Counted from the first letter of the stretch, positions 1 through 9,179 are shown. The stretch: 43,020 bases of DNA from Paracoccaceae bacterium (GCA_020630695.1 JAHDIS010000036.1:1-43020), one strand, 5' to 3'. Made by a program: numbers and translations. Notes: a model not told the origin generated them from the sequence alone.

Positions 1-354
1 GCGCAGATGATCCCCGTGTTCCGCCCAAAGCCTGTTGAACAGGGCAGGCGCCTGTGCCGGGAAGCTGCGTTTTCGCAGATGAGAGATCAGCATCGCATTG
101 AGGTAGCAGAGTTCCGAAAGGCCGGTGAGTTCCTTGCGCAACGCATGCCGTTTGCGGTGGTAGGAGGAGCGGAAGGGCGCGGCCTCAGCCGGATCGAGAT
201 CCGGATCTGCAACGATTTCCCGGCTGAGCGGCGTCAGGTCAATGTCTGCATCTGGCAAGGCTTCGCCGGGCGCATAGTCAAAGGCATCGCGCCGTCCCTC
301 GTATTGGGACAGCACGGCCTTGATGCCTCCGGGGTAGGTCTGATCGCTGCTCAT
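1..354 (-). CDS. Unrecognised protein, N-terminal 118 residues (cut by the left window edge)
   Basis: The reading frame starts at an ATG at 354 on the minus strand and stays open to base 1, so the C-terminus lies outside the window. The visible 118 residues begin MSSDQTYPGG and are hydrophilic, with an acidic first half. A basic, helical-looking stretch (RSSYHRKRHALRKEL) follows. There is no signal peptide or membrane segment. Residue use looks like real protein, and the gene is divergent from tgt with about 220 bp between them. I see no good Shine-Dalgarno sequence. I do not recognise the family and assign no function. Confidence 0.65.
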   Translation of the reverse strand, partial: MSSDQTYPGGIKAVLSQYEGRRDAFDYAPGEALPDADIDLTPLSREIVADPDLDPAEAAPFRSSYHRKRHALRKELTGLSELCYLNAMLISHLRKRSFPAQAPALFNRLWAEHGDHLR

Positions 355-575
355 GGTTCAAAGAGTGGCGGTTTGCTGCGGCATGGGCAAGGCAAGCCTG
401 AGGCAAGGTTATGAAATTGTGCGCCTGCGGCGCGCCGGTATTGCCTGATCCCGCCATGCAGGAACAGGCCGTTGGCGCCTGTGGCGGTTTTTTGCGGAAA
501 GCCCACGCGGCGGTATTTTGGAAAGCTGGGAAGCGGGGGCTTCACAAGTCCGGCGGCTTGCGGCATTGGAGCGCC

Positions 576-1703
576 ATGGTTGAGACGTCTTTTGAACTGA
601 AAGCCCGCGACGGGCGCGCGAGAACCGGTGTGATCAACACGCCGCGTGGTGAAATCCGGACGCCGGCATTTATGCCCGTGGGCACGGCGGCGACTGTAAA
701 GGGCATGTTGCCAGGCTCGGTGCGAGACACCGGCGCGGATATTCTGCTGGGCAACACCTATCATCTGATGTTGCGGCCGTCGGCGGAGCGCATCGCCCGT
801 TTGGGTGGGCTGCATCGGTTCATGAATTGGGACCGCCCGATCCTCACAGACTCGGGCGGGTTTCAGGTGATGAGCCTTGCGGAGTTGCGCAAACTGACCG
901 AGGAGGGCGTGACCTTTCGCAGCCACATCGATGGCTCCAAGCACATGCTCAGCCCGGAGCGGTCCATGGAGATCCAGAGATTGCTGGGCAGCGACATTGT
1001 TATGTGTTTCGACGAATGTCCTGCCTTGCCAGCCGACAAGGCCCGGATTGCAGACAGCATGCGTTTGTCGATGCGGTGGGCGCAGCGGTCACGTGACGCC
1101 TTTGGGGATCGTCCGGGGCACATGCTCTTTGGTATTCAGCAAGGCGGGTTGGAAGAGGATTTGCGCGCTGAGAGCGCCGAAGCCCTGCAATCGATTGGTT
1201 TTGATGGCTATGCGGTCGGCGGCTTGGCGGTGGGCGAAGGACAGGAAGCCATGTTCGGCTGTCTGGATTTCGCGCCGGAGCAGCTACCGCATGACAAGCC
1301 GCGTTACTTGATGGGTGTTGGCAAGCCCGACGACATCGTGGGGGCCGTGAAACGCGGCATCGACATGATGGATTGCGTTTTGCCATCCCGGTCCGGGCGG
1401 ACAGGACAAGCCTGGACGCGTCGCGGACAGGTGAACATCAAGAATGCACGCCATGCTGACGACCCGCGCCCGCTGGACGAACACTGCACATGTCCGGCCT
1501 GCCGCAGCTATAGCCGGGCCTATCTGCATCATGTGTTTCGGTCAGGAGAGATGATCAGTGGTATGCTGCTGACTTGGCATAACCTGCATTACTATCAAGA
1601 ACTTATGCAGGGTATGCGCGATGCAATCGCGCAGCAGAGCTTTGCGCAGTTCGAAGCAGATTTTCATGCACAGCGGCAGCAAGGCGATATTGAGCCGATC
1701 TGA
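576..1703 (+). CDS. tgt: Queuine tRNA-ribosyltransferase (TGT)
   Basis: Exchanges guanine 34 of GUN-anticodon tRNAs for a queuine precursor (preQ1 in bacteria), a step in cytoplasmic queuosine synthesis. The protein is 375 residues, the normal family length. Visible signatures are the active-site stretch [13 protein letters not shown], the second aspartate region [17 protein letters not shown], and the C-terminal zinc site CTCPAC followed by the distal histidine in TWHNLHYY. The frame is open upstream to 411. I chose ATG 576 because GGAG lies just before it and [17 protein letters not shown] matches the family N-terminus. It precedes lon on the same strand with 349 bp between them. Identification is secure. 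Confidence 0.96.
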   Translation: MVETSFELKARDGRARTGVINTPRGEIRTPAFMPVGTAATVKGMLPGSVRDTGADILLGNTYHLMLRPSAERIARLGGLHRFMNWDRPILTDSGGFQVMSLAELRKLTEEGVTFRSHIDGSKHMLSPERSMEIQRLLGSDIVMCFDECPALPADKARIADSMRLSMRWAQRSRDAFGDRPGHMLFGIQQGGLEEDLRAESAEALQSIGFDGYAVGGLAVGEGQEAMFGCLDFAPEQLPHDKPRYLMGVGKPDDIVGAVKRGIDMMDCVLPSRSGRTGQAWTRRGQVNIKNARHADDPRPLDEHCTCPACRSYSRAYLHHVFRSGEMISGMLLTWHNLHYYQELMQGMRDAIAQQSFAQFEADFHAQRQQGDIEPI

Positions 1704-2052
1704 TCGATCTGATTGACGCTGTGAGGAACAGGCCGCCATTGGGGGAACCGTTCCTGTTGCGCGCCACCATTCGCCTCCTTGCTGTGACGAATGAAACGGC
1801 TGGATGGCGACGAAAAATGCCTGAAATTTTCAAACTTGCTCAGCGAAAGCCGAGAACCGTTAGAAACCTTGTTGATTTGTGGGCAACATCTGCTTGCACC
1901 CGGGGGGCGCAAACGTCATTCTGCCATGCAAGGAAAGCGGTGCCCGGTTGAAATGGCGCATTTTAACCCCACCTTAATTTTCCATGACTGGAGATTGCCC
2001 AGGCTGCCGCCGAGCGGGGCAGGGTGATCTTGCCAAAAAACAGGATACGAGC
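1704..2052. other. Gene-free tgt-lon intergenic region
   Basis: 349 bases lie between tgt and lon. I see no convincing gene. CTTGCTC at 1835-1841 followed 15 bases later by CCGTTAG at 1857 loosely resembles a heat-shock (sigma-32) promoter. That would fit lon, but the match is partial and unproven. I find no strong terminator for tgt. Confidence 0.4.
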
Positions 2053-4461
2053 ATGCAAAATCCCCTTAATGCCTCTTACCCGGTGCTGCCCCTCAGGGAC
2101 ATCGTTGTGTTCCCACATATGATCGTGCCGCTTTTCGTCGGGCGTGAAAAATCGGTGCGCGCATTGGAAGAGGTCATGAACGACGACAAGCAGATCCTGC
2201 TTGCCGCTCAGATCGATCCTTCTGTCGATGATCCCGAGACGGATGGTATCTACAAGGCTGGCGTTCTAGCCAATGTACTGCAGTTGCTGAAGCTGCCGGA
2301 CGGGACCGTGAAGGTGCTTGTCGAAGGGCAAAGCCGGGTTCGCATCAGCGGGTACATCGAAAACGATTCATTCTTTGAGGCCACGGCCGAATACCTGACT
2401 GAGATGCCGGGCGACGAAGACACGGTCGAAGCGCTGACTGGCACCGTTGCAGAAGAGTTTGAACGCTACGCAAAGGTCAAAAAGAATATTCCCGAAGAGG
2501 CGCTGTCCGCCGTCGGTGAAGCACAGGAATCGGCCAAGCTGGCGGATTTGGTTGCCGGGCATCTGGGCGTTGAGGTTCCTCAAAAGCAAGAGCTTCTGGA
2601 GACGCTGGCCGTGTCCGAACGGCTTGAGAAGGTCTATGGCCTGATGCAGGGTGAAATGAGCGTCCTGCAGGTCGAGAAAAAGATCAAGACGCGCGTGAAA
2701 ACGCAAATGGAGAAGACCCAGCGCGAGTACTATTTGAATGAGCAGATGAAGGCCATTCAGAAAGAACTGGGCGACGGTGAGGATGGCCAGAACGAAGTGG
2801 CCGAGCTCGAAGCCAAGGTTTCTGAGACCAAGCTGTCCAAGGAAGCGCGCGAAAAAGCCGAAGCCGAGATCAAGAAGCTCAAGAACATGTCCCCCATGAG
2901 CGCAGAGGCGACCGTGGTGCGGAACTACCTCGACTGGATGCTGTCGATCCCGTGGGACACCAAGTCCCGCGTCAAAAAGGATTTGGGCCGCGCGCAGCAA
3001 ATCCTCGATGCCGATCACTATTCGCTTGAGAAGGTCAAAGAGCGTATTGTCGAATATCTGGCCGTTCAGGCCCGTTCGAAAAAGCTCAAAGGCCCGATCC
3101 TGTGCCTTGTTGGCCCTCCGGGTGTGGGTAAGACATCGCTTGGCAAGAGCGTTGCCAAGGCCACGGGGCGCGAGTTCATTCGTATTTCGCTGGGCGGTGT
3201 GCGCGACGAAAGCGAAATTCGCGGTCACCGGAGAACCTATATCGGGTCGATGCCGGGCAAGATTATTCAGGCGCTGAAAAAGGCCAAGACGTCCAACCCG
3301 CTGATCTTGCTGGATGAGATCGACAAGATGGGTCAGGATTTCCGGGGTGATCCGGCGTCTGCCATGCTGGAAGTCCTTGATCCTGAGCAGAATTCGACCT
3401 TTGTAGACCATTATCTTGAGGTGGAATACGATCTGTCCAACGTGATGTTCGTGACCACGTCCAACAGCTACAACATGCCGGGTCCATTGCTTGACCGGAT
3501 GGAGATCATCCCTCTGTCGGGCTACACCGAGGACGAGAAACTGGAAATCGCCAAGCGGCACTTGCTGGACAAACAGGTCAAGAACCATGGCCTGAAGAAA
3601 GGTGAGTTTGCGGTCGAAGATGCGGCGCTTACGGATATCGTGCGGTACTACACACGCGAGGCCGGTGTTCGTAATCTGGAGCGCGAAATCGCGAAGCTGG
3701 CACGGAAGGCCGTGACCAAGATCGTCAAGAAAGAGGACACGACCGTTACGGTTACCTCGAAAAACCTCGATGATTTTCTCGGTGTTCGCAAATACCGCTA
3801 CGGTTTGGCTGAAGACGAGAACCAGGTCGGTGTCGTTACCGGCTTGGCCTATACCTCTGTGGGTGGCGATCTGCTGCACATCGAAGCGTTGAAACTTCCG
3901 GGTAAGGGCCGGATGAAGACAACTGGTAAGCTGGGCGATGTCATGAAGGAAAGCATTGACGCTGCTGCCAGCTACGTCCGTTCAATCGCGCCGCAGATCG
4001 GGGTCAAACCGCCGAAGTTCGACAAGATGGACATCCACGTGCACGTGCCTGATGGCGCGACGCCCAAAGATGGCCCATCTGCAGGTTTGGCCATGGTGAC
4101 ATCTATTGTATCGGTTCTGACTGGCATACCGGTGCGCAAGGATATCGCCATGACCGGTGAGGTTTCGCTGCGCGGCAACGCGATGCCAATCGGCGGGCTC
4201 AAGGAAAAGCTGCTGGCCGCACTGCGCGGTGGCATCAAGACGGTTCTGATCCCTGAAGAAAACGAAAAGGATTTGGCCGATCTGCCTGACAACGTGACCA
4301 GCGGTCTCGAGATCATCCCGGTCAAGCATGTCTCAGAGGTTCTGAAACTGGCGCTTGTGCAGTCGCCGGAACCGATCGAATGGGACGAAGAGGCAGAAGA
4401 AGCCGCTGCCGCTGCCAAGTTGCAAGCGGGCGGAGAAGGAGCAGGGGCGACGGCCCACTGA
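2053..4461 (+). CDS. lon: ATP-dependent protease Lon
   Basis: Cytoplasmic AAA+ serine protease that degrades misfolded and specific regulatory proteins. The 802-residue protein has the N-terminal LON substrate-binding domain (PVLPLRDIVVFPHM at the start). A coiled-coil region follows around residues 190-290, then Walker A GPPGVGKT at about 354-361 and Walker B LILLDEIDKM. The C-terminal protease domain has the Ser-Lys dyad: Ser676 in DGPSAG and Lys719 in GGLKEK. The frame extends to 1984, but I chose ATG 2053 because MQNPLNASYPVLPLRD is the usual alphaproteobacterial start. A strong terminator follows, so lon is probably a single transcription unit. All catalytic residues are intact. Confidence 0.97.
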   Translation: MQNPLNASYPVLPLRDIVVFPHMIVPLFVGREKSVRALEEVMNDDKQILLAAQIDPSVDDPETDGIYKAGVLANVLQLLKLPDGTVKVLVEGQSRVRISGYIENDSFFEATAEYLTEMPGDEDTVEALTGTVAEEFERYAKVKKNIPEEALSAVGEAQESAKLADLVAGHLGVEVPQKQELLETLAVSERLEKVYGLMQGEMSVLQVEKKIKTRVKTQMEKTQREYYLNEQMKAIQKELGDGEDGQNEVAELEAKVSETKLSKEAREKAEAEIKKLKNMSPMSAEATVVRNYLDWMLSIPWDTKSRVKKDLGRAQQILDADHYSLEKVKERIVEYLAVQARSKKLKGPILCLVGPPGVGKTSLGKSVAKATGREFIRISLGGVRDESEIRGHRRTYIGSMPGKIIQALKKAKTSNPLILLDEIDKMGQDFRGDPASAMLEVLDPEQNSTFVDHYLEVEYDLSNVMFVTTSNSYNMPGPLLDRMEIIPLSGYTEDEKLEIAKRHLLDKQVKNHGLKKGEFAVEDAALTDIVRYYTREAGVRNLEREIAKLARKAVTKIVKKEDTTVTVTSKNLDDFLGVRKYRYGLAEDENQVGVVTGLAYTSVGGDLLHIEALKLPGKGRMKTTGKLGDVMKESIDAAASYVRSIAPQIGVKPPKFDKMDIHVHVPDGATPKDGPSAGLAMVTSIVSVLTGIPVRKDIAMTGEVSLRGNAMPIGGLKEKLLAALRGGIKTVLIPEENEKDLADLPDNVTSGLEIIPVKHVSEVLKLALVQSPEPIEWDEEAEEAAAAAKLQAGGEGAGATAH

Positions 4462-4483
4462 ACCCAAGCCAAAGCTTAAGGAG

Positions 4484-4510
4484 CGCCGCCCTTCGGGCGG
4501 CGTTTTTTTT
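4484..4510 (+). terminator. Intrinsic terminator of lon
   Basis: A perfect 8-bp GC stem (CGCCGCCC / GGGCGGCG) with loop TTC is followed by a run of eight T. It begins about 20 bases after the lon stop. Confidence 0.92.
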
Positions 4511-4571
4511 GCGCCGTCAATTCGCGTTCAGGGCCAGCGGCCCCGAGATACAATATTGATTGGTCTGAGTG

Positions 4572-4760
4572 CTAGTTTCCGGCTGCTGCGCCGAAGACGA
4601 TCAAAGTGATCAATCCCAGCACCAAACCACCAGCATTTGCACTGCTGTCGGCCGCATCTTGTTGAATGACAATCGGTTCAACGACCGGATCAGAAGGACC
4701 ATCCGCCTGCGCAGAAACAGCGGCGAAAGAAAGAGAGGCAATGATTACGAGCTTTTTCAT
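4572..4760 (-). CDS. Small exported or membrane protein, 62 aa
   Basis: The protein begins MKKLVIIASLSFAAVSAQA, a clear signal peptide with an AQA cleavage motif. A short linker (DGPSDPVVEPIVIQQDAADSSA) is followed by a C-terminal hydrophobic segment, GGLVLGLITLIVFGAAAG. After cleavage only about 43 residues would remain, probably anchored by the C-terminal helix. An ATG four codons upstream (4772) is possible, but MKK gives a standard signal peptide. It converges on the lon terminator. Similar small proteins occur in roseobacters and are sometimes annotated as ferrochelatase. Nothing here supports an enzyme. Confidence 0.65.
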   Translation of the reverse strand: MKKLVIIASLSFAAVSAQADGPSDPVVEPIVIQQDAADSSANAGGLVLGLITLIVFGAAAGN

Positions 4761-4938
4761 TTGAGAACCCATTTGGCAGATTGAATTCGAATCAAAGCTG
4801 ATGCGGTTTTTTCCGAAGAGTCAAGGTATGGGTGGTAATCTCCCTCAGGATGTACTATACCTTGTGTCATACCCAAGAAGCGGAGCCTTTATGGCGCAAC
4901 CGCTCGGGCAGGTGAAAACAAGAGGCAGAGCAGAAGTT

Positions 4939-5391
4939 ATGGCGACTACAAAAACATCGACCACCGGTCGAAAAACCACCCGTAAAACGACAACCTCTAC
5001 CAAAAAGAAGACGGCCAGCGATACGTCGGCTGCAGCGCTTGAGCCCACGTCTATCAAGGCTGCGGATGACGACATGGCGCCCGTTCTCGCGGATGTTCAG
5101 GATACCGGCGATGGTGGCGTTGAAGCAGCCCGCAAAAACGAACTGATCGAACTTGCTGTTGCGCGCAGCGGTGTCAAAAAACGCGATGCAAAGCCTGCGA
5201 TCGAAGCGGCGCTTGCGATCATGGGCGAAATGGTTTCCGAGGGCCGCGAACTGAACCTGAAGGGGTTTGGCAAATTTAAGGTCAAGCGCACAGTTGATGC
5301 CCAGAACGGCACAGTTGTGCACGCCAGATTGCGTCAGCCGCAAGTATCGGAACCCGCGGTTCCAATGCCCAGCGTCTCTCCGGCAGAATAA
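4939..5391 (+). CDS. HU-family DNA-binding protein with Lys/Thr-rich N-terminal tail
   Basis: Nucleoid-associated protein of 150 residues. Residues 1-30 are a Thr/Lys-rich tail (MATTKTSTTGRKTTRK...) resembling histone-H1-like tails. An acidic linker follows. From about residue 63 there is an HU/IHF fold: RKNELIELAVARSGVKKRDAK, then the GFGKFKV motif. The DNA-binding beta-arm after GFGKFKVKRTV is shorter than in canonical HU, and the C-terminus is a Pro/Ser tail. The frame is open upstream to 4801. I chose ATG 4939 because the upstream part is unlike protein and MATTK is a typical start. The tail probably gives extra non-specific DNA contact (inference). Confidence 0.88.
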   Translation: MATTKTSTTGRKTTRKTTTSTKKKTASDTSAAALEPTSIKAADDDMAPVLADVQDTGDGGVEAARKNELIELAVARSGVKKRDAKPAIEAALAIMGEMVSEGRELNLKGFGKFKVKRTVDAQNGTVVHARLRQPQVSEPAVPMPSVSPAE

Positions 5392-5423
5392 ACTCAAGCC
5401 AGTTCTCCACCTTTTGTTAATTG

Positions 5424-5453
5424 ACGGGGCGTGACGCAGCGCGCCCCGTTTCG
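5424..5453 (+). terminator. Possible terminator after the HU-like gene
   Basis: An inverted repeat ACGGGGCG ... CGCCCCGT with a 10-base loop is followed only by TTTC. It ends the stretch between the HU-like gene and the tRNA, but the T run is short. Confidence 0.5.
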
Positions 5454-5508
5454 GCATGTGTTCGGCCTCTTGCGATTTGATCGTCAGAGGGCTAATACGC
5501 CCCGCATC

Positions 5509-5583
5509 GGGTGATTAGCTCAGTGGTAGAGCGCTTCGTTCACATCGAAGATGTCGGGAGTTCAAATCTCTCATCACCCACCA
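5509..5583 (+). tRNA. tRNA-Val (CAC)
   Basis: The cloverleaf is complete. The acceptor stem is GGGTGAT / ATCACCC with discriminator A and an encoded CCA. The D arm is AGCTCAGTGGTAGAGC. The anticodon stem CTTCG / CGAAG encloses loop TTCACAT, giving anticodon CAC (reads GUG). The T arm is GGGAG TTCAAAT CTCTC. It is nearly identical to the tRNA-Val(TAC) gene at 8676, with about four substitutions and one D-loop base missing. Confidence 0.96.
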
Positions 5584-5767
5584 TTCTCCCATGAGTTGCT
5601 GCGCGATATACTGACTCACGCTTTGGTAGATTTTTTAAGCGAAATCAATGATTTCTGTGGCGTGAAGGTCGCGGTGGGTACCGACTTCAGTTGCAAAATC
5701 TGTTGCCTTTGACCTGCAGAAAGATCCCGTTAAGTTGACGTAGGGGATTGTTGCACGTCAGGTTCAT

Positions 5768-7282
5768 ATGAAGATTTTGTTTGCTCAGCGCGCGCTGGAA
5801 GATTACCGCGGCTCGGAATTGTTCACATTCGATTTGGCTCGGGCGCTCGTTTGGCGCGGACATGATGTTTGCGTCTGGACCCCGAAAAGGGGCGCTGTGG
5901 CGCAGCTGTTTGCGCCAAATGGCATCGCGGTCTGTGAAGATTTGGCACAGCTTCCGTTTCAGCCAGACGTTATCCACGGGCATCAGCATTTGCCAACCAT
6001 GGCCGCGCTGGCCAACTTGCCTGAAGTGCCTGCTATTCACGTTTGGCATGGGGCGCGACCTTGGGTCGAACAGGTGCCTGTCAGCGAACGTATTCAGTTT
6101 CACGCGGTGTGCAGTGATCCGATGCGGCAAACTCTGCGGACCAGAGCCGACATTGACGCCGAAAAGGTTGTCCAGATCTCCAACTTTGTCGATACGGCGC
6201 GGTTTGATCGTCAGCGCACTGGTTCGGGATTGAAGAAAGCGCTGCTCTATGGCCAGGACGGGTTCAGCCAGGACGATTTGGGCCAATTGCAAGAGGCATG
6301 CGTCCACGCGGGGCTGAGTTTCGATGTTATCGGACATGGTTACGGCAACGGCGTTGAGAACCCGGAACTGGTTCTGCCCGACTATGATCTGGTTTTTGCA
6401 GTGGGGCGTAGCGCGCTTGAGGCGATGGCCTGCGGGTGTGCGGTGATCCCGGTCGTTCCTGGCCTTGCTGGCACTTTGATTGTTCCCGAGACGCTGGATC
6501 ATTGGTCCGATCTGAACTTCAGCCCACGTTATTTCAGAACGGCGCAACATGTGTCCCCCGGTTGGTTGCAAGAACAGATTGCCGGCTATTCGGCCGAGAA
6601 GAACGCGCAGACCACTGCACGCATACGCAAGGATTGGTCTTTGGAAAACGCGGGTCGGCACTATGAAGCGCTGTACGAGCGGGCGGTGTCGAAGGTTGGT
6701 TCAGCGCTCCCGACCGAAAGCTTTGGGCCCTATATGGCGTGGCTGGCAAAAGAAGCGGATGCGCTGGTGTGGGCGAGGGCGCAGGCTGAGGCCGAGACAC
6801 GGCAACTGCGCCAGGATCTGAGCCTGGCCCGTGATACCGCCAAGGCAGCAGAGGCCCGCGTCCGGCACCTGCTGGAGACCTTGCTGTTGGTTCAGGGGGG
6901 ACGTGTCGCCGCCGATCCAGAGGGCGCGTCAGCCTACGACGTCATTCAGGCCAGCGGATTGTTTGATGCGCAATGGTACCTGCGGTCATATCCCGAAGTG
7001 GCTGAGGCCGGCCTAGACCCTCTTCAGCACTATCTGGAGTGGGGAGTCGGAGAGGGGCGCCAACCAAGCCCCGGTTTCGACGAGGCTGCATTTCACGAAG
7101 CAAACCCACATCTTCAGGGGCTGGGACTTTGCGCGTTAGAGCACCTTGCCCGTCAAATGGCGCACGCGGGGCGGCAAACAGCAACGGGCTCGCAGGGTGG
7201 GGCTGGTCCGTTCCATGCAAGCGAAGACAGCAGAATGCACGCCGAGAACGAGTTGCCAGCTGAATTGGCTTCGGGGCGATAG
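5768..7282 (+). CDS. Glycosyltransferase (GT4-like) with C-terminal WYLxxYPEV domain
   Basis: A 504-residue protein. The N-terminal 300 residues look like a GT-B glycosyltransferase: MKILFAQRALEDYRGSELFTFDLARAL at the start, DVIHGHQH in the first Rossmann half, and AVGRSALEAMACGCAVIPV in the donor-binding half. The last is the usual E-containing motif of family 4. An Ala/Arg/Glu-rich coiled coil covers about 335-375. From about residue 395 there is a compact module, GLFDAQWYLRSYPEVAEAGLDP..HYLEWGVGEGRQP, known as an accessory module in some glycosyltransferases. The donor and acceptor cannot be read from sequence. The gene stands alone between the tRNA and lysR-type genes and probably acts on surface polysaccharide. 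Confidence 0.83.
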   Translation: MKILFAQRALEDYRGSELFTFDLARALVWRGHDVCVWTPKRGAVAQLFAPNGIAVCEDLAQLPFQPDVIHGHQHLPTMAALANLPEVPAIHVWHGARPWVEQVPVSERIQFHAVCSDPMRQTLRTRADIDAEKVVQISNFVDTARFDRQRTGSGLKKALLYGQDGFSQDDLGQLQEACVHAGLSFDVIGHGYGNGVENPELVLPDYDLVFAVGRSALEAMACGCAVIPVVPGLAGTLIVPETLDHWSDLNFSPRYFRTAQHVSPGWLQEQIAGYSAEKNAQTTARIRKDWSLENAGRHYEALYERAVSKVGSALPTESFGPYMAWLAKEADALVWARAQAEAETRQLRQDLSLARDTAKAAEARVRHLLETLLLVQGGRVAADPEGASAYDVIQASGLFDAQWYLRSYPEVAEAGLDPLQHYLEWGVGEGRQPSPGFDEAAFHEANPHLQGLGLCALEHLARQMAHAGRQTATGSQGGAGPFHASEDSRMHAENELPAELASGR

Positions 7283-7421
7283 CACCGGGCTTGGGCAGCC
7301 AAGCTTTACGTACACGTCATACAAGAATTTTCAAATAGGAACGCTACACCCTTTCATATTTGAATAGCCTACTTTCAGATTCTTCTATGTCTGAGTGAGC
7401 TACAAAAAGGTATAGGTTTAT

Positions 7422-7499
7422 ATGCGACATCCTGCCGGGTGTGTATCTGGTTAGCGTTTGTTGGTGTAGGTAAGATGTAGCCGGGTGTCGCATTTTCTC
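7422..7499 (+). repeat. Imperfect inverted repeat (14-bp stem, long loop)
   Basis: ATGCGACATCC at 7422-7432 pairs with GGGTGTCGCAT at 7483-7493 (one G-T wobble), and the stem extends by two pairs beyond a mismatch. The loop is about 44 bases. TTTT follows directly on the plus strand. GCCGGGTGT also occurs twice as a direct repeat inside it. It lies 140 bases after the glycosyltransferase stop. It could be a terminator or the body of a small RNA. Neither is shown. Confidence 0.45.
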
Positions 7500-7563
7500 C
7501 CCTAGTTTTAACGAGTTGTGCTGATTCACACGTAGAATCTGCCAATACGAAAAGCCGGAGACC

Positions 7564-8448
7564 TCAGCCTGTGAGCAGGGGACTGCTTTTGGTGCGTTCG
7601 GCGACAAAATCGATGAAGCGCCGGATACGTCCGACTTCACGCAGGTCTTTGTGCGTCAAAATCCAGACACTGCGAGACGTTGGCGAGAAAAGACCGTCGA
7701 TCGCCTCAACATCCTCAAGAACATCGCCCACCATTGTCGGCAGTCGCGCAACCCCGAGCCCGGCTCGGACAAAGGTTGCGGTTGTCTCTAGGCTGTCTGC
7801 CTTCAAGACAATGTTCCCTTTTGGAAAGAGCTTTTGGGTTTCATGTTCAGACGTCGCAACGACCCCGGTGTGCACGATCAACGGAATACCGTCGATTTCG
7901 CTCAGGTCTTTGGAGTTTCCGCCGTAAGTTTCCAAAAGGTTCTTGTGGGCATAAAACCGGAAATCCAGACGTGCGACCCGGTGCCCCCAAAGGCTGGGTT
8001 TTGGGTTTTCTTCTGCGCGAAACACCACATCCACATGACCGGACGCAAAATCCTGAATGGCATCTGAAATCTTGATTTCCAAAACGATGTCCGGGAACCC
8101 CTGTTGGAAGTCGCGGATGACGTCGTCCAGATAGAACGGAAACATCTGTTGAGGTGCGTTGATGCGGATCACACCTGACATTTCGTCATCAATTGTACGA
8201 AGGGTGTCTTCCATACCCCGTAGTTGACGTTCGATGGACTCAGCCTGCCGCGCGACCAGAAGTCCGGCTTCGCTCGCGATCAACTTTCCGGGTATGCGAT
8301 CAAAGAGTTTGCAGCCCAGCTCGTGCTCGGCACGGGCCAACTGCCGAGACAGAGTTGGTTGGCTGACCTTGAGCACCTTCGCTGCGCCGGCCATGCTTCC
8401 TTCGCGGTGGATATGTAAGACAACGCGTAATGCGCTCCAGTCCAACAT
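7564..8448 (-). CDS. LysR-family transcriptional regulator
   Basis: A 294-residue regulator. The N-terminal winged helix-turn-helix reads LDWSALRVVLHIHREGSMAGAAKVLKVSQPTLSRQLARAEHELG, the classic LysR pattern. A substrate-binding domain follows (GVIRINAPQQMFPFYLDD ... ETTATFVRAGLGVARLP). The frame extends to 8508, but ATG 8448 has AGGA upstream and gives the standard start, MLDWSALRVVL. No metabolic gene is adjacent: the glycosyltransferase converges on it and the tRNA lies upstream. Its target cannot be inferred, so effector and regulon are unknown. Confidence 0.92.
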   Translation of the reverse strand: MLDWSALRVVLHIHREGSMAGAAKVLKVSQPTLSRQLARAEHELGCKLFDRIPGKLIASEAGLLVARQAESIERQLRGMEDTLRTIDDEMSGVIRINAPQQMFPFYLDDVIRDFQQGFPDIVLEIKISDAIQDFASGHVDVVFRAEENPKPSLWGHRVARLDFRFYAHKNLLETYGGNSKDLSEIDGIPLIVHTGVVATSEHETQKLFPKGNIVLKADSLETTATFVRAGLGVARLPTMVGDVLEDVEAIDGLFSPTSRSVWILTHKDLREVGRIRRFIDFVAERTKSSPLLTG

Positions 8449-8675
8449 AAAATGGTCCTGACTACAAATTGCTCTTAGGCCACTTAGGCGCAAAGAAGGG
8501 TGGGGCAACCACAGACTGATTAAAAATTACTCAATAGTCTCGTAATATTCTTATGCGGCAAACGAAGGCCGAGGTCCAATCAAGGAAATGTCAGAACAAA
8601 AACTGACAAAAGCAGGTGTCTTCGGCCGCTCTTTTGCTTGCACGCCGTTTCAGCATTCTGTAAAGCGTGCGGCAC

Positions 8676-8751
<76 letters not shown>

Positions 8752-8760
8752 GAATTCCTG

Positions 8761-8797
8761 AAAAGCGCGTCTTTCACGACGCGCTTTTCTTTTTTTC
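8761..8797 (+). terminator. Terminator after tRNA-Val (TAC)
   Basis: A perfect 11-bp stem AAAAGCGCGTC / GACGCGCTTTT with a 6-base loop is followed by a T-rich run. The stop codon of the small leftward gene at 8774 falls in the loop, so the hairpin may act in both directions. Confidence 0.9.
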
Positions 8798-8935
8798 GTC
8801 CTTCTTTTTTACTAAGATTTCCAATGCCTTGGCTGTTTTCAAGGTTGCGATTTCCTCTTGTACTTCTCGGCACAGCAGCCCGCAGCCGGGCGGCATCCGC
8901 CACGCGCTCCTCAATCCGTCCCAAACCCGTTTCAT
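8774..8935 (-). CDS. Possible 53-aa protein, second gene of the SoxR-box mini-operon
   Basis: An ATG at 8935 overlaps the TGA of the preceding small gene (ATGA), the usual sign of translational coupling. The product begins MKRVWDGLRSAWRMPPG, has two cysteines, then a helical stretch REVQEEIATLKTAKALEILV, and ends in a Lys-rich tail. No family is recognised. The stop lies in the loop of the tRNA terminator hairpin. Support is the coupled start and protein-like composition. With only 53 codons it could be chance. Confidence 0.35.
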   Translation of the reverse strand: MKRVWDGLRSAWRMPPGCGLLCREVQEEIATLKTAKALEILVKKKDEKKKSAS

Positions 8936-9144
8936 CGCCGGTTCCTTGGCTTGTTCGGCGCCATCGCCGAGCGTTGCGGCGCATGTCCGCAATTCAGGCC
9001 AATGTCACAGGAAAGATGGCTGTTTGCTCGCAAGGCTTCGATCCGGCGGCGGCGATTTGCGTCGTCGAATATACGTCTCAAGAAGCCGCTCGCGCGTGGG
9101 GATCTCGGGGGCAAAGGGTGCCGTGTTGGGGGTGTTCTTGCCAT
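8932..9144 (-). CDS. Small basic protein, 70 aa, under a SoxR box
   Basis: ATG 9144 has a strong Shine-Dalgarno (CAAGGAGA) eight bases upstream. It sits about 36 bases below the -10 of a SoxR-type promoter. The product begins MARTPPTRHPLPPRSPRAS and is rich in Arg and Pro. The middle segment FLRRIFDDANRRRRIEALRANSHLSCDIGL faintly resembles DUF1127 proteins (an Arg-rich helix ending in DIGL). It has no membrane segment. If the promoter reading is right, this is the direct target of oxidised SoxR, made under redox-cycling stress. Function is unknown, and the DUF1127 similarity is weak. Confidence 0.55.
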   Translation of the reverse strand: MARTPPTRHPLPPRSPRASGFLRRIFDDANRRRRIEALRANSHLSCDIGLNCGHAPQRSAMAPNKPRNRR

Positions 9145-9179
9145 GGTGATTCTCCTTGAATGGTTGACTTGATGCTGGC

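Noticed and set aside
2368-3879. Long open frame on the minus strand (503 codons) opposite lon
   Set aside because: It lies wholly antisense to a conserved, intact lon gene. Its composition is what GC-rich antisense frames give.
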